In this document: positions 1 through 33,869 of the stretch, in pieces
Layout: each line of letters starts with the position of its first letter
How positions within the stretch are numbered: the first letter of the stretch is position 1
Source: Dromiciops gliroides
Taxonomy: Eukaryota > Chordata > Mammalia > Microbiotheria > Microbiotheriidae
NCBI RefSeq assembly: GCF_019393635.1
Contig: NC_057862.1
Location: 118,746,145 to 118,810,144, forward strand
Length of the DNA: 64,000 nt
Direction: 5' to 3'
Notes under the pieces: model-generated
Databases searched by the model: none
Seen by the model: only the letters and a program-made list of their open reading frames with translations
What the model was told of the DNA's origin: nothing
Translations under genes and position numbers: made by a program

Positions 1-385
1 TACAGCTAAACTCATGCGATCTATTGGTCAATTTTCAAAACCCCTAAGTGTACATGCAACCCCAAGACTGTATCCTAGGCCCTGTTCATTTTTCTTTCTA
101 TATTCTACACTCTGTAATTGGATGATTTCATCAGTTCCAATGGATTCAATGATTGTCTCTATGTAAATAATTCCTAGACCTACATCTCCAGCATTCTGTT
201 TCTGGTCTCTGCACCTTTGAGTTGGTTGTCCCACAGGCTCTCCTTTCTTACTTCCATCTCTTCAGATTCCTAGCTTGCTTAAAGGCTCAGCAAGGGGCTT
301 TTTTTGGTTCTCATTCCTTCTGAGGTTACCTCATATCTGCTGTGCATTTTGAATGTACTTAAATGCTGTACCTATATACACCTAT

Positions 386-388
<3 letters not shown>

Positions 389-422
<34 letters not shown>
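389..422. repeat. (AC)17 microsatellite
   Basis: Seventeen uninterrupted AC units in FAH intron 5. Confidence 0.97.
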
Positions 423-425
<3 letters not shown>

Positions 426-429
426 GTCT

Positions 430-540
430 CCATCATTAGAATGTAAACTTCTTGAGGGAAGTAGTTGTTTTTACTTTTTCTTTATATCCTCAATGCTTAC
501 CGTGGTATCCTATACTGAGAGTTTTAATAAATGCTTATTG
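430..540 (+). mobile_element. L2-type LINE 3' end, interrupted by SINE
   Basis: The typical end wording is present (gtaaacttcttgaggg, then aataaatgcttattg). The element resumes after the SINE and its tail near 867-895 with aataaatgcttgttgattga. Confidence 0.6.
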
Positions 541-559
541 GGGGGCAGCTGGGTCTCAT

Positions 560-700
560 GGGGGCAACTAGGTGGCATAGTGGATAAAGTACCAGCCCTG
601 GATTCAGGAGGACCCAAGTTCAAATCTGGCCTCAGACACTTGACACTTACTAGCTGTGTGACCTTGGGCAAGTCACTTAACCCTCACTGCCCCGCAAAAA
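560..700 (+). mobile_element. Marsupial tRNA-headed CORE-SINE (A type)
   Basis: It shows the full head-to-tail pattern: GGTGGCATAGTGGATAAAG, TTCAAATCTGGCCTCAGACA, TAGCTGTGTGACC, CTTAACCCTCACTGCCCC, then an A-rich tail. It is inserted in an L2-type 3' end. Confidence 0.9.
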
Positions 701-880
701 TAAACAGACAGATAGATAAATGAATAAATAAGTAGATAAACAAATATATGGATAAACAAATAAATAGATGAATGAATGAATAGATAAATAAATAGATGGC
801 TGGATGAATAAATAAATGAACAAATGAGAAGAAAAATAAATGAATAGAAAAATTAATGAATGAATAAATAAATGCTTGTT
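700..880 (+). repeat. Degenerate AAATA/GATA tetranucleotide tract
   Basis: The SINE tail runs into about 170 bp of variants of GATAAATAAATGAATA, ending at the presumed second target-site copy AATAAATGCTTGTTG. Confidence 0.85.
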
Positions 881-1755
881 GATTGATAGATTCTGTACAG
901 TTGCTGTTGTTTTATTTTTTTAATTTCTCATTTATTCTTTGTTGTGTGGGAATGGCTAGAGGTGGAAGTAAAACAAGAAAGAAAGTGAAGGTGATATAAA
1001 AATCAAAAGGATACAACATATTTAAAATAAAAAATAAAAAGGCATAAAGATTATTCATTTTTTAGAAAGATTAATATAGGTAAAAATGGATTACAAGGAT
1101 CAAAACAGAACAGAATTAGAGTGAGACCAAGAAGAAATAAGGGGGTTGGACAAGAAGGCCTCTGAAGTGCCTTCTGGCTCTAGATTCATGATCATACAAC
1201 TAAGGACAAATCATCCAGGGTTCTTCTGTAAAGCCTGGTGAGTCAGTTGTACATCTCTCCTTAAAGATCCCCAGGGAAGGCAATTCCACAACCTTCCCTT
1301 GGCTCAGACTTTTAAATATGCCTGTTTGTTCTTTTACCCAGAAGAGACAGGGAACAGATGGTCATAATTCTCACACAATAATGTCTCATACAGTTAACAC
1401 TTGATTTTTTTTTTTTTTGAGGCTGGTAATCAAGTCTGCATATATATAATCCAAGTTCTTCCTTTGCCTTCTCCCCCTCACTACTGCCTGCCAGTGTACG
1501 GTTCATTAAGTCCTAGGGAGTTAGGAGGCTGGGGGTGGGGAAATAGAGTAGGTAATCCTTGAGTCGTCCCTGACAAGGATACTCTGAAGAAGCCAATGTG
1601 GGAATCTGTTTTGCTTGAATACGCTAATTTGTTACAAGAGCTTTGTTTTGACTTGGATTTTTCAACTGGATTTGGGGGAGGGGGGCAGAGGGAGAGATGT
1701 GGGGGAGAAAATAGATTTTTTTAATTGAAAAAAATTAACTTTAAAAGAAAAAGAA

Positions 1756-1906
1756 GGGGCAGCTAGATGGCGCAGTGGTTAAAGCGCTGGCCCTGGATTC
1801 AGGAGTACCTGAGTTCAAATCCAGCCTCAGACACTTGACACTTACTAGCTGTGTGACCCTGGGCAAGTCACTTAACCCTCATTGCCCCACAAAAAGAAAA
1901 AAAAAG
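1756..1906 (+). mobile_element. Marsupial CORE-SINE (A type)
   Basis: This is a full-length copy starting GGGGCAGCTAGATGGCGC and ending CTCATTGCCCCAC plus an A-rich tail. Confidence 0.92.
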
Positions 1907-2439
1907 GAAAAGAAGGCCTTTGGTGGTTAGAGGGGGAGGGATGAGGGAGAGTCACGGTCATCAGTCAGTTCACACTCTGAGTCATCACAACCAACACTCA
2001 AGATCTTGAGCAGTGGCTGGCTTCCTACCCCAACCCCAATAAAGCAAACAAAGAAAAGATTCTTTTGAGTCATTGTGGTGTATGGCTAGAACACTGCAAA
2101 GTATCCAAGTCTGGAGTACTGCTTTCTAGGGTGATTTCATTGTACCAGGTGAGATCAGAAAAGAGTCCTTGTCCTGTGGCTGAAAGACACGTGAGGGTCT
2201 AGTCCTGGGCCAGTCATGACAGAGGCCTGTGACCATAGCTGTAAATAACTTATTTCATTAGTGTGGCAACCAGGGAATTTTATTTTATTTTTTCTTTTCA
2301 AGGTGAAACTTTATTGGAATATCCAATTTAAAAGGGTTTTAAAGAAACTAAAACAACTTAAATTTTTAAAAAAGTAAACTTTACTTTAAAAATGCAAATT
2401 TTAAAAATGAGACAGCAAATGCCAAATATTTTTAAGGCA

Positions 2440-2770
2440 TTAGGCATGCCTATATGTTATGACCCTGGACAAGTTACTTAAACTTCTTTTGGATCTTGGT
2501 TTTCCTATCAGTAGAATAATGAGGTTGGACTGGATAACCTCCAAGATCTTCAATAGGAAATAGTAATTCTAGTAATAGTACTAGAAGATCTGAGTTCAAA
2601 TCTTGGCTCTACTATTTGGTTCCTGGGTGAACTTAGGCAAATTATTTTATCTGTCTTAGCCTCAGTTTCCTCAACTGTAAAAGGAAGAGACTGAATTAAA
2701 TGACTCCCAAGATTCCTTTCAGCTCTAAATCTATAATCACGATCCTTTCTGTTCTAGCTCTAACATCCTA
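2440..2770 (+). mobile_element. Two MIR/THER-like SINE copies
   Basis: Fragments with 'gaccctggacaagttacttaa' and 'ctgagttcaaatcttggctc ... cctcagtttcctcaactgtaaaa' lie in tandem in the plus direction. They are old and diverged. Confidence 0.65.
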
Positions 2771-3515
2771 TGATTCCTTCCTTTCTTCTTTCTCCCTTTG
2801 TCTTAGTCACTGATCCCTAACCCTTCGCCATTACTATTCAGAAATATTTTCTCTTGGAGTCATAGGACTTAGAGTTTAAAAGGATCTTGCAGTTTGTGTC
2901 CAGCAGTGATGTCAAACTCAAATAGGAATGGGAGCCACTAAACCATACATAAGGATCCGGATAGGTGACTGGCTTAGAAAGCCATATGTTAACATTTTCT
3001 TTGTTCTATCATATTTTTATTTATTCTGTTAAATATTTCCCAATTACATTTTAATCTAATTACTCTGGAGCGCGGCAGTCAAAGCTGTCCGGACCACCTC
3101 TTTAACATCTCTGATCTACAACCTCATTTTACAGATGAAGTAACTGAGGGAAGGAGTGAGTAAGGCCCTTCTCAGCAGGGGAGCCTAGGGGAAGTGTCGA
3201 GTTCCCATTCCAGCTACACTGATATCAACTGAGACCTCAGGCAAATGTTGTGTCTTCAAATTGATCACCTGTAACACAGAGGTGATCACTTGTACATCTC
3301 TCCATCTACCTCAAAGGGCTGTTGCAGAGAACAAAGGAGATAATGGATGGGAGAGCACTTTAAAAAGGATAAACCAACATGTATATGCAAGGGATTATTT
3401 CTAGTTTGGAAATTCTAAGTATGAAAGATGAATAAATCCTGCCTTCAGAATTCAAGTATAACTTCTCCTACCCCAAAGTACTTTATTTTCTCAAACTAAA
3501 AAAAATCATAATTTA

Positions 3516-26166
<22,651 letters not shown>

Positions 26167-26388
26167 CTATGACCCTAAAGCTGGCGGCGGGCCGGCTCCT
26201 CCCTTCCTGCACGGCCCCCCGTAGGCAGCCAGTAGGCTCCCCATCTACGCGGCCCGGCCCCGCCTGCTCTCGGGCAGTCCCAGTCCCTTTCCCTCCCGCT
26301 CCTCCCTCTACACTCCACAAGCTCCCCATTCTCCCGCCCCGCTACCCCTCCAGGGCTTGCTTAATGCAACTGTAGTCCAGGTCCCGGG

Positions 26389-26399
26389 GTGACTCAGCA
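26389..26399 (+). promoter_or_regulatory. NF-E2/AP-1/ARE-like motif upstream of FAH
   Basis: GTGACTCAGCA lies about 340 bp upstream of the FAH start codon inside the CpG island. It fits both the NF-E2 (TGACTCAGCA) and antioxidant response element (RTGACnnnGC) consensus. Function is inferred only from motif and position. Confidence 0.4.
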
Positions 26400-28079
26400 A
26401 AACCGGGAAACCGTGACTTTCTTGTCTGTTACGGGTCAAGTTTGCGGAGCCCCTCCAGCCATCACAAAAACCCCGCCAGTGGCCTGCACCCGAATCTCCT
26501 CCACTGCACCCCACTGAGCACCCCGCGTCCCATTTGTGGGAGCAGCTACAATTAGAAGGCAGGCTTTGTGGAGGAAATGTCACGAGTCCTACTTAAAGGC
26601 TGCACAGCTGGAGGCACCTACAGACTTTTGTGCAAACCGGAGGTCGGGTGAGAGGCAGCACTAGATCTGAAAGTAGAATAATTAGAGTATAACACTCCTG
26701 CCTGGACTGTTTTACCAGCTGGGTTTCCCTGGGCAAGTCTCCTCACTTTTCCGACTCTCAATTTCCTCCCTTGTAAAACGAAGGGGTTAAAGTACATGCT
26801 CTTCAGAGTCCCTTCCACATGAAAAATGTTAAGATACTAATAAGTAGGAAGTGGTTTGGAGTGCTTTGTTTGGAGTCGTTACAAGAAAAGTAATAAACGT
26901 GCTCCCCGAATTATAGGATTAGAGTTCCTAGAGGCAGAAAGATTCTTAAAGTAAGAGTAAGAGAAGAAATGTCTTGCCCAAGACAGAATTAGTAAACGGG
27001 AGAGGTAGATCTCCAGCTAAGGTCCTCTGATCCAGAACAACCTTCTTGACACCTGGATGCTTTTGAGCTTGTAATTTAATTTTGGAGACAGGAGGTAACC
27101 CAAAAACCCGTTAGAGAACAATACAAAACATGCTAGCATTGTTAAACTGTATGACCCTTATGCGTAGTAAGATAATTATCTTACACACTGCTCCTGGCCG
27201 CGGGCACTTAAAAGCTGGTTAAACCTTTGCGATCACCTCCCCCCTCAGCTTCTGCCTTATAAAATCACTCTCCAGTCAAGACCCAAATCAAACATCTTAT
27301 ACAGGAAACGATCCTCAAAACTTTGAGTACCTTCTGTCCCTCGTATTTGTACTTATTTATTTAACTCTGTATTTGTATATGTGTATGTGTGTACATATTT
27401 GTGTGTATATGATTTCTACATATTTACTTGTCTTCAATAGGAGGCAAGTGACTTCTGAGGGGGGATCCTACATTTAAAAAAAAACAAACTTGATTTTTTT
27501 TCAATTGGAAAATATTTTCTTTCCCACCCACCACCCTCAACCATTTGTACAGAAAGAAAAAACACATTTTAACAAATATTCAGTCAATTCTCATATTAGC
27601 CACATGCAAAAAGTTATCTCATTTTATATATTGAGTCTATTACTATGGCTCTCCATTTCCAAATGGTTATTGGTGGCTTGATTTCTTCTTCTGAAAGCCT
27701 TTCATATCCTTTGATCCCTGTCACCTAGTAGATTCCTGGGGATTGCTTGATTGATGGTGTGAACTCAAGTCCGCAAGTTCAGAGAAGACAGAACTCATTG
27801 TAGTAGCACTGTGGTGTAGGATTGTAATAATGGACTATTATGGTGCCACCCAAAACCACAAATGAAGAATTCAAAGAAATAATACCAGTCTTAGTGGATG
27901 GAGAGCCAGCCCCTGATGCAGACTGAGCTCAAGTCCCGTTTCAGACAAGTACTGGTTGTGAGACCGTGGGAGGAGCATTCAGGTCCTCAGGGCCCCAGAG
28001 ACAACTTTTCAAGACTACGTTATAGAGGTGCCAGCCTAGTGAGGTAGGATCAACACGAACCCCTTCTTCCATGCAAGGT

Positions 28080-28375
28080 ATACTACTTTCCCCTAAATGG
28101 TATTGGAAATATCCTCAAGACTTGGCTGGCTCAGGGGACTAAGGGCTCAGGCTGTTGAAAGGTTACCTGAAAACTACAGGAGCTTGAAGTGCCTTCTCTT
28201 ATGCTTCCCTGGTAGAAAATGACTGGCAACTCAGACAGGAGAGATTCATTTTGAATATCCTTCTCCTGCTATGGCTAAGTAAATTTCTTGCTAATTGTTG
28301 ACTCACTCATGTCTCATGTTGTTCCAGTGTCAAACCTTGGCTAACTTGTGTACGGTTGGAACATAATGAGCTTAT
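28080..28375 (+). mobile_element. Possible LTR fragment
   Basis: The stretch ends 'gtgtcaaaccttggctaact' then 'ttgtgtacggttggaaca', a style seen at LTR ends. No partner copy lies in the window, so this is weak. Confidence 0.25.
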
Positions 28376-28664
28376 TGAAGAAGAGGAACCAAGAGTGGTC
28401 AAGGAGGGTGAATCAGTATTGGCTGCTTCCTGTGATGCTTTTGGTGATGTCTGACTCTAGAGATAGGGGTTCCTAACTGGGAAGTCCCTCCTCTTGCACA
28501 CCCCACCCCACCTTTCCTAGGAGCTCAGTGAGGAAACTAACTATGGCCATTCAGCAAAGAGAAACCAATGAGAGAATGCCCTGAGTCCTGAAGAACTATA
28601 CCTTGAAGATAACTGCTTTGGGCCCTCTAGCTAAGACTCTTGGGGACTCTGGTTGGCACTGTGA

Positions 28665-28890
28665 ATAGAAATCTGGACCTGGAGTCAGTCAGACCTGAGT
28701 TCAAATGTGACCCTAGACACTAGTTGTGTGACCCTGGGCAAGTTACTTAACCTGCTTGTCTCAGTTTCCTGATCTATAAAATGGGAATATATAAGCACTT
28801 ACATTCCAAAATTGTGAGGATTAAAATTAGATATTTGTGAAGTGCTTTACAGACCTTAAAGACCTATATACATGCTAACTATGATATTAT
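28665..28890 (+). mobile_element. THER1/MIR-type SINE
   Basis: 'cctggagtcagtcagacctg', 'tgtgaccctgggcaagttac', 'ctcagtttcctgatctataa' and 'gtgaagtgctttacagacct'. Confidence 0.75.
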
Positions 28891-29329
28891 TGACCCTGGG
28901 CCCTCAGACAGATAATTTAAGCATCCTCCAAATTCTACTAAAGGATCTCCTCAGAATTTGGTTCACCTTCTAAACTACCTGGAGGGATTGAAATTTTGGG
29001 ATAGATTTTGCCCTCACTAGAAAAGGACAAAGTGAGAAAAAATGAAGCATGCTCTGTTCCCTGCACTTAGATCTCTGTGTTTTGGGGGCCTAGTCTTTCC
29101 CCCAACAATAGGCTGCTACTGCCTTAGCCACACCCCCTCCTGCTACCTGGGTACCCTGTTTTCTGCCTTTCCCCTTTTCACCAGCCCATAGCTTCCTTGC
29201 TGGAAGCTTCCATTTTCCATGTAGAGTCAATGATTAGCATCTTCCAAGCCCTGAGATGGAGTAGTCAAACAATCACCTCTCCCTATCTAGTCATGCACAG
29301 CTTTGCTTCCCTGATGCATGAAGTGAAAA

Positions 29330-29357
29330 CTTATTATGGGAGCCAACCCATAATAAG
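29330..29357. repeat. Perfect 11-bp inverted repeat with 6-nt loop
   Basis: CTTATTATGGG (29330-29340), loop AGCCAA, CCCATAATAAG (29347-29357). Confidence 0.95.
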
Positions 29358-29699
29358 AGATTAACATAAAGCTCTTGCCATCTGAGAGCAGGTTCCCAAA
29401 GCACTCCAGCCTTCTCCTGCCACACTCTGGAGATGCCCACACCTGAGGCTCTCTGATGATATCCCGTTTTCTCTCCCTGTCCTCCTCCAACCCAATTCAG
29501 AGATGTCAGTTCCAGTCCCAGTGTGTATGTGAACTAGCCTAATGGAGATGCGACTCCTGTCCCAGTTTGGCAGATAGAAGTGGTACATTCCTTGTTGCCC
29601 CCTGCCTTGGATGCTTCTGGTTAAACAAATTGGCTTTCAAGCAATAGAAGAGCCCATTGCCCAGAAGCCGGATGCCATAGAGGATGAAGAGTTGGCATC

Positions 29700-29964
29700 T
29701 TGTTGCTGTTCTTGTTTGGTTGTTTCAGTTGTTTTCCACTCTTCTCAATCCCATTTGGGGTTTTCTTGGCAGAGATACTGGACTGGGTCGACATTTCCTT
29801 CTCCAGCTCATTTTACAGATGAGGAACTGAGGTAAACTGAGTTAAGTGACTTGCCCAGGGTCACACAGCTAGGAAATGTCTGAGATAGGATTTGAACTCA
29901 TGAAGATGAGCTTTCCTGATTTCAAGCAACAGTCCTCTCTAGCCACTGTGCCACCTAGCTGCCC
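29700..29964 (-). mobile_element. Mar-1-type SINE, reverse, full length
   Basis: 'ggttgtttcagttgttttcc', 'ggggttttcttggcagagat', 'ttttacagatgaggaactga', 'gggtcacacagctaggaaat' and head 'ccactgtgccacctagctgc'. Confidence 0.9.
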
Positions 29965-30119
29965 CGAAAGATTGGCCTCTTCTCTGAAGAGCTGTCTAAA
30001 ATACTGAAAACTTAAGGAATTTGCTCAGGCTCACACATCCAGTATGTGTAAAATGTGGGACGTTAACTCAGGTTTTGGCTCCAAAGCCAGCTCACTGTTT
30101 ACTACAAAAACAAAACAAG

Positions 30120-30268
30120 GGGACAGATAGGTGGTTCAGTGGATAGAACACCAGCCCTGGAGTCAGGAGGATCTGAGTTCAAATCCAGCATCAGACACTA
30201 GCTGTGTGACCGTGGGCAAGTCACTTAATTCCAATTGCCTTCCTCCCCCCACCCCCCCAAAAAAGAAA
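30120..30268 (+). mobile_element. CORE-SINE with C-rich tail junction
   Basis: 'gatagaacaccagccctgga', 'gagttcaaatccagcatcag', 'aattccaattgcc', then TTCCTCCCCCCACCCCCCC before the A-run. Confidence 0.9.
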
Positions 30269-30934
30269 ATACTAGCTCTTAATCAATAAACATTAAGTTC
30301 CTGTGCTAAGCTCTGGCTACATTTAAGAGCTTTGCCTACATTATCTCATTTGTGAGATGATGCTGAGTTGACTAAAGACTATAAGGAAGGCACCAAAGGA
30401 ATAATTATGTTCACATTGTGGATAAGGACTCAAAAAGGTTGTGAATTGTTCATTGTCACAGAGCTAACAAATGTCAATGATAGGAAGTCTTTGTGGCTCC
30501 AGGTATACTCTATGTATTATGACGTGGAGTGGGGGGGACACAGGAATGTATGAGGGTTAGTATGTCAGAAGCCTAACCCAAAAGATTGTTCTCTCCTCAG
30601 AGACAGCAAAGTCTAAAGGACTGTGTCCCCACCGTACAGATAGATGAGTTCAAGGACGATCAATAAGATGATGTAGTTGCACAATACCCAAGCTCACAGT
30701 CCAGATAACCATGGGGCAGTGGTGTTATATGTCCAAATTAGGCAAGGACCAGTTAGGAGTAAATGAGTGTCATTATTCCCCCTTGCCAATGAGAAGGTGT
30801 CGAGCAGGCTCGGAACCTCCCTTCTGCTACAGGCCTTTCCTCAGAACTGCTCACATCTTCCCTCTGGGATCGCCCTTCCCCTTATGTTGTTGAGATCTTA
30901 TTTGTAATTTTCTTTTTTCAGACTGTTTCCTCCT

Positions 30935-30990
30935 GTTTTTTTGTTTGTTTGGACTCTTTGTATTCTAGTAAGTGCTTAATAAATGCTTTG
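30935..30990 (+). mobile_element. L2-type 3' end
   Basis: 'ggactctttgtattctagta' followed by 'agtgcttaataaatgctt'. Confidence 0.45.
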
Positions 30991-31289
30991 TGGCAATTGT
31001 ATCTGAAGGTAGTTCTGAAGAAACATCCCCTTGTGCTTTATCACAAGCATTATGCACCTACTGGGTACAAGGAACTTTATAAATTTAGGTGCTGAAGAAT
31101 GACACAGGTTAAATAATGTTCAACTAGCTCCAAAGGAGTCTAATGGAGGTGGGGAAAGCAAAGCAAAGACAAACAAGGGTGATGATGTTGATGAGGGAAT
31201 ATGTGATAAGAGTACAGGAGAGATTCAGCAAAGTGAAATGAAAAATTTTAAAAGTGAGAGAGAGGGCAGGCAGTGAGTACATGAAGGAT

Positions 31290-31500
31290 GTCACATATAG
31301 GTGGTGCAATGGATAGAGCTCTGAGTCTAGAATTAGGATACTTTCTAGCTGTGTGGCCCTGAGGAAGTCACTTAATTGTCCACGAGTTTCCTCAACTGTA
31401 TAAAATGGGATTACTAGCATCTACCTCCCAGAATTTTTGTGATGACAAAATTTTACATTTGTATAGTGCTTTCTCGATCTTAATTGCTAGTTGTTATTTT
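31290..31500 (+). mobile_element. THER1/MIR-type SINE
   Basis: 'ggtggtgcaatggatagagc', 'tagctgtgtggccctgagga', 'tttcctcaactgtataaaat' and 'attgctagttgttatttt'. Confidence 0.75.
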
Positions 31501-31667
31501 ATTTGAAACAGGCAATGAAGGAAGAAAAGACAAGAGAGGGTATAAAGGTGTGTGTGTTTTAGAAGGCAGGAGTGATGGAGGTCTATCCCTGGACAGTGCT
31601 TAGCACATAGTAGGTGAAAAAAGTGAATGAATTTAAAAAGTACTTAAGTGGTCACTACATGTAAAGG

Positions 31668-31872
31668 AAGAAGCAGCTAGGTGGCTCATCAGATGGAGTG
31701 CTAGGCCTGGGTCAGGAAGACCCAAGTTCAATGACAGCCTCAGACACTAGCTGTATGACCCTGGGCAAGTCACTTTGCCTTAATCTACTAGAGAACAAAA
31801 TGGCAAACCACTCCCAGTATCTTTGCCAAGAAAACATCATGGGCAGTACGGTCAGACATAACTAAAGAACAC
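31668..31872 (+). mobile_element. Mar-1-type SINE
   Basis: 'cagctaggtggctcatcaga', 'gcaaaccactcccagtatct', 'ttgccaagaaaacatcatgg' and 'gtacggtcagacataact'. Confidence 0.85.
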
Positions 31873-32314
31873 TGTGCTTAGCAGTGGGAATATAAAGAAA
31901 AAAGCAGAAAGGTCCTTATGCTCAAGGAGTCCATATTCTAAGAGGGGAAACAACATATGGAAGAGGTTTCAGATGGAAAGGTCCCATGATCTCCAGCATA
32001 CAACGAATGACAGAGGGAAATGCATCTTTTAACAAGTCATTTTCACTGCAGAGGGTGAACCTCTTGATGGTGCTGAGGAACTCTCCTCCATCTTCAGTGG
32101 CTGTGACTACCAAGGAGGAAGAGGACACAACACTTATGGTGAGACTTTCCAGGTTGCAACTCCTCAGTGGCTGTTTGCGTGGACAATAAATAGGAAGGAC
32201 ACAGGGTCAGGTGTGTATGTGGGGGGAACCGTAAATTCTTACTGATTGATTTTGGTTTTGTTTTATAGCAGGTGTCTATGTTAATGTCATTAAGTTCAAA
32301 GTTCAAAGGATCAT

Positions 32315-32465
32315 ATCCGTAGGATCAAAAAGGACCTTTAAAGCCATCTATTCCAACTCTCTCATCTCCCAAATTTGGAAACTGGCACCACAGAAGGTCA
32401 AGGGACAAGCTCAGCATTACATATATTGTAGGTGGCAGTGCTGGGATTCCAGCTGAGCTCGTCTC
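32315..32465 (-). mobile_element. MIR-like SINE, reverse
   Basis: 'aaggacctttaaagccatct', 'attccaactctctcatctcc' and 'aaggtcaagggacaagctca'; strongly diverged. Confidence 0.45.
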
Positions 32466-32539
32466 GTCCCGTCTGCTATCTGCTATCTGCTATCGGCTGT
32501 GCCTTCATTCGGACTGGTCCTTTAGGGGAAATGGGTATA

Positions 32540-32970
32540 CTCCTGGGCTTACCACTGCTACTTCCATATTCTTCCTTTGTCACCATCACTCAGCAAGTTC
32601 TCTGTTGAAGTTCACTGTATTAAAATTTCCCAACCTGTTCAAATCATGGTGGAGGCCATATACCACACTAAAACAATTCTCTCTCCGTTCTCAAGGAATT
32701 CAGCGCTTGGTTTACTGCATTGCTCTCCTCCCCTAGTGGGGAAGTTCAACTCTCATACTGATGTTCCAATACCTAAACTTCTCAATTTCTCAGTCTCTCT
32801 AAGTATCATGACCTACACTTTCACTCCACTTCATCCACTGATAGATAGACATACCCTGGATCTTACCACTATCCAAAAATTCTATTTCCTTAATCAAAAA
32901 CTCTGACATCCTTCTATCTGATGACCATAAGGGCCTCTTATCACTTCATCTCTCTCTGGCCTGGGAATTT
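32540..32970 (+). mobile_element. L2-type LINE, 5' piece of a split copy
   Basis: Pyrimidine-rich sequence with 'ctctgacatccttctatctg' and 'cttatcacttcatctctctc'. It appears to continue at 33870-34880 beyond the LTR-like insertion. Confidence 0.45.
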
Positions 32971-33840
32971 ATTGTGATTTGGAGACCCTGCCTTTGGGCT
33001 GAGATTAAAAAGCCTTAGGCCCTCAGTATTTTTTCTCTGTGTGAGAGGGACTGGTACCCCTACCCCTCCATTTCAGCTGCAGGGGGCCTCTGAGCCGGGA
33101 TAACTGTGCCCACGAGATGCTGGAGTTTGCTTCGCCCAGCCCCAGCTCTGGGCACAGGGAGCATGGGGCTTGGCCGGCCCTGGGGCGGCCAGCCCCAAGT
33201 TTCACCTGAGAGAGAAGGTTAATAAAAAGAGATGCTGGGGGTTCACAAAAGAATGATAGAGAAAGCAAGAGAGGCTGACAGACAGAGGAAGGAGAGTACG
33301 AAGTTAGGGGGCTTTTCAGAGGAGTGAGGACGCCTTAGGGTTTTTCAGGGGGGTTAACAAAGCAAAGGGGGCTTGGAGTTAGAAGAAAGGAGCTGAGCAG
33401 TGAAAGCAAAGCAGGGGAGCTGGAGTGAAGGAGAAAAAGAGTGAAAGTTGGAAAGGACTGAAGGTGAACTGGTCCAAGTGGTGGCAGCACCCAGCAAACC
33501 CATAGGCGAGAAGTGGAAGATAGTTTAAAAAACTGACAGGTTGTATTTTAATTTTGTTATCCTTGTTTCTACATTTAACTCTAAGTTTATTCACCTAAAT
33601 AAACCCCATATTTGCTTTAATTAAAAGAGGCATTTTAATCCTTTTTTCCTTATCAGTCTGAGAGGCAGCAGGGGAAGGAATAGCCCACATTATATTAATA
33701 GCAGTCAGATCGCCAGCCAGCCAAAAGTCCATAGATTAGGCCCACCAAGTAGTTAAAAATATTTTCACATTTGAATGGCAACCACGAAGGGATTTACAAT
33801 CCACTTATAATTTTTCATATATCCCCCGTTAGAAATTTAC
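32971..33840 (+). mobile_element. LTR-like element splitting the L2 copy
   Basis: Starts near TGTGATTTGGAGACC. It has a GC-rich part around 33060-33200, a GA-rich part, then CACCTAAATAAACCCC (AATAAA at about 33597-33602) followed by a U5-like stretch. No long open frame is present. Both ends are approximate and the family is unknown. Confidence 0.45.
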
Positions 33841-33869
33841 AGATTAAATTAATTTTTTTTTACACTGGT

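Noticed and set aside
304-723. 139-codon plus-strand open frame
   Set aside because: It runs through an AC microsatellite, an L2 end and a SINE; the His-Thr run and the 'hydrophobic' parts are repeat translations.
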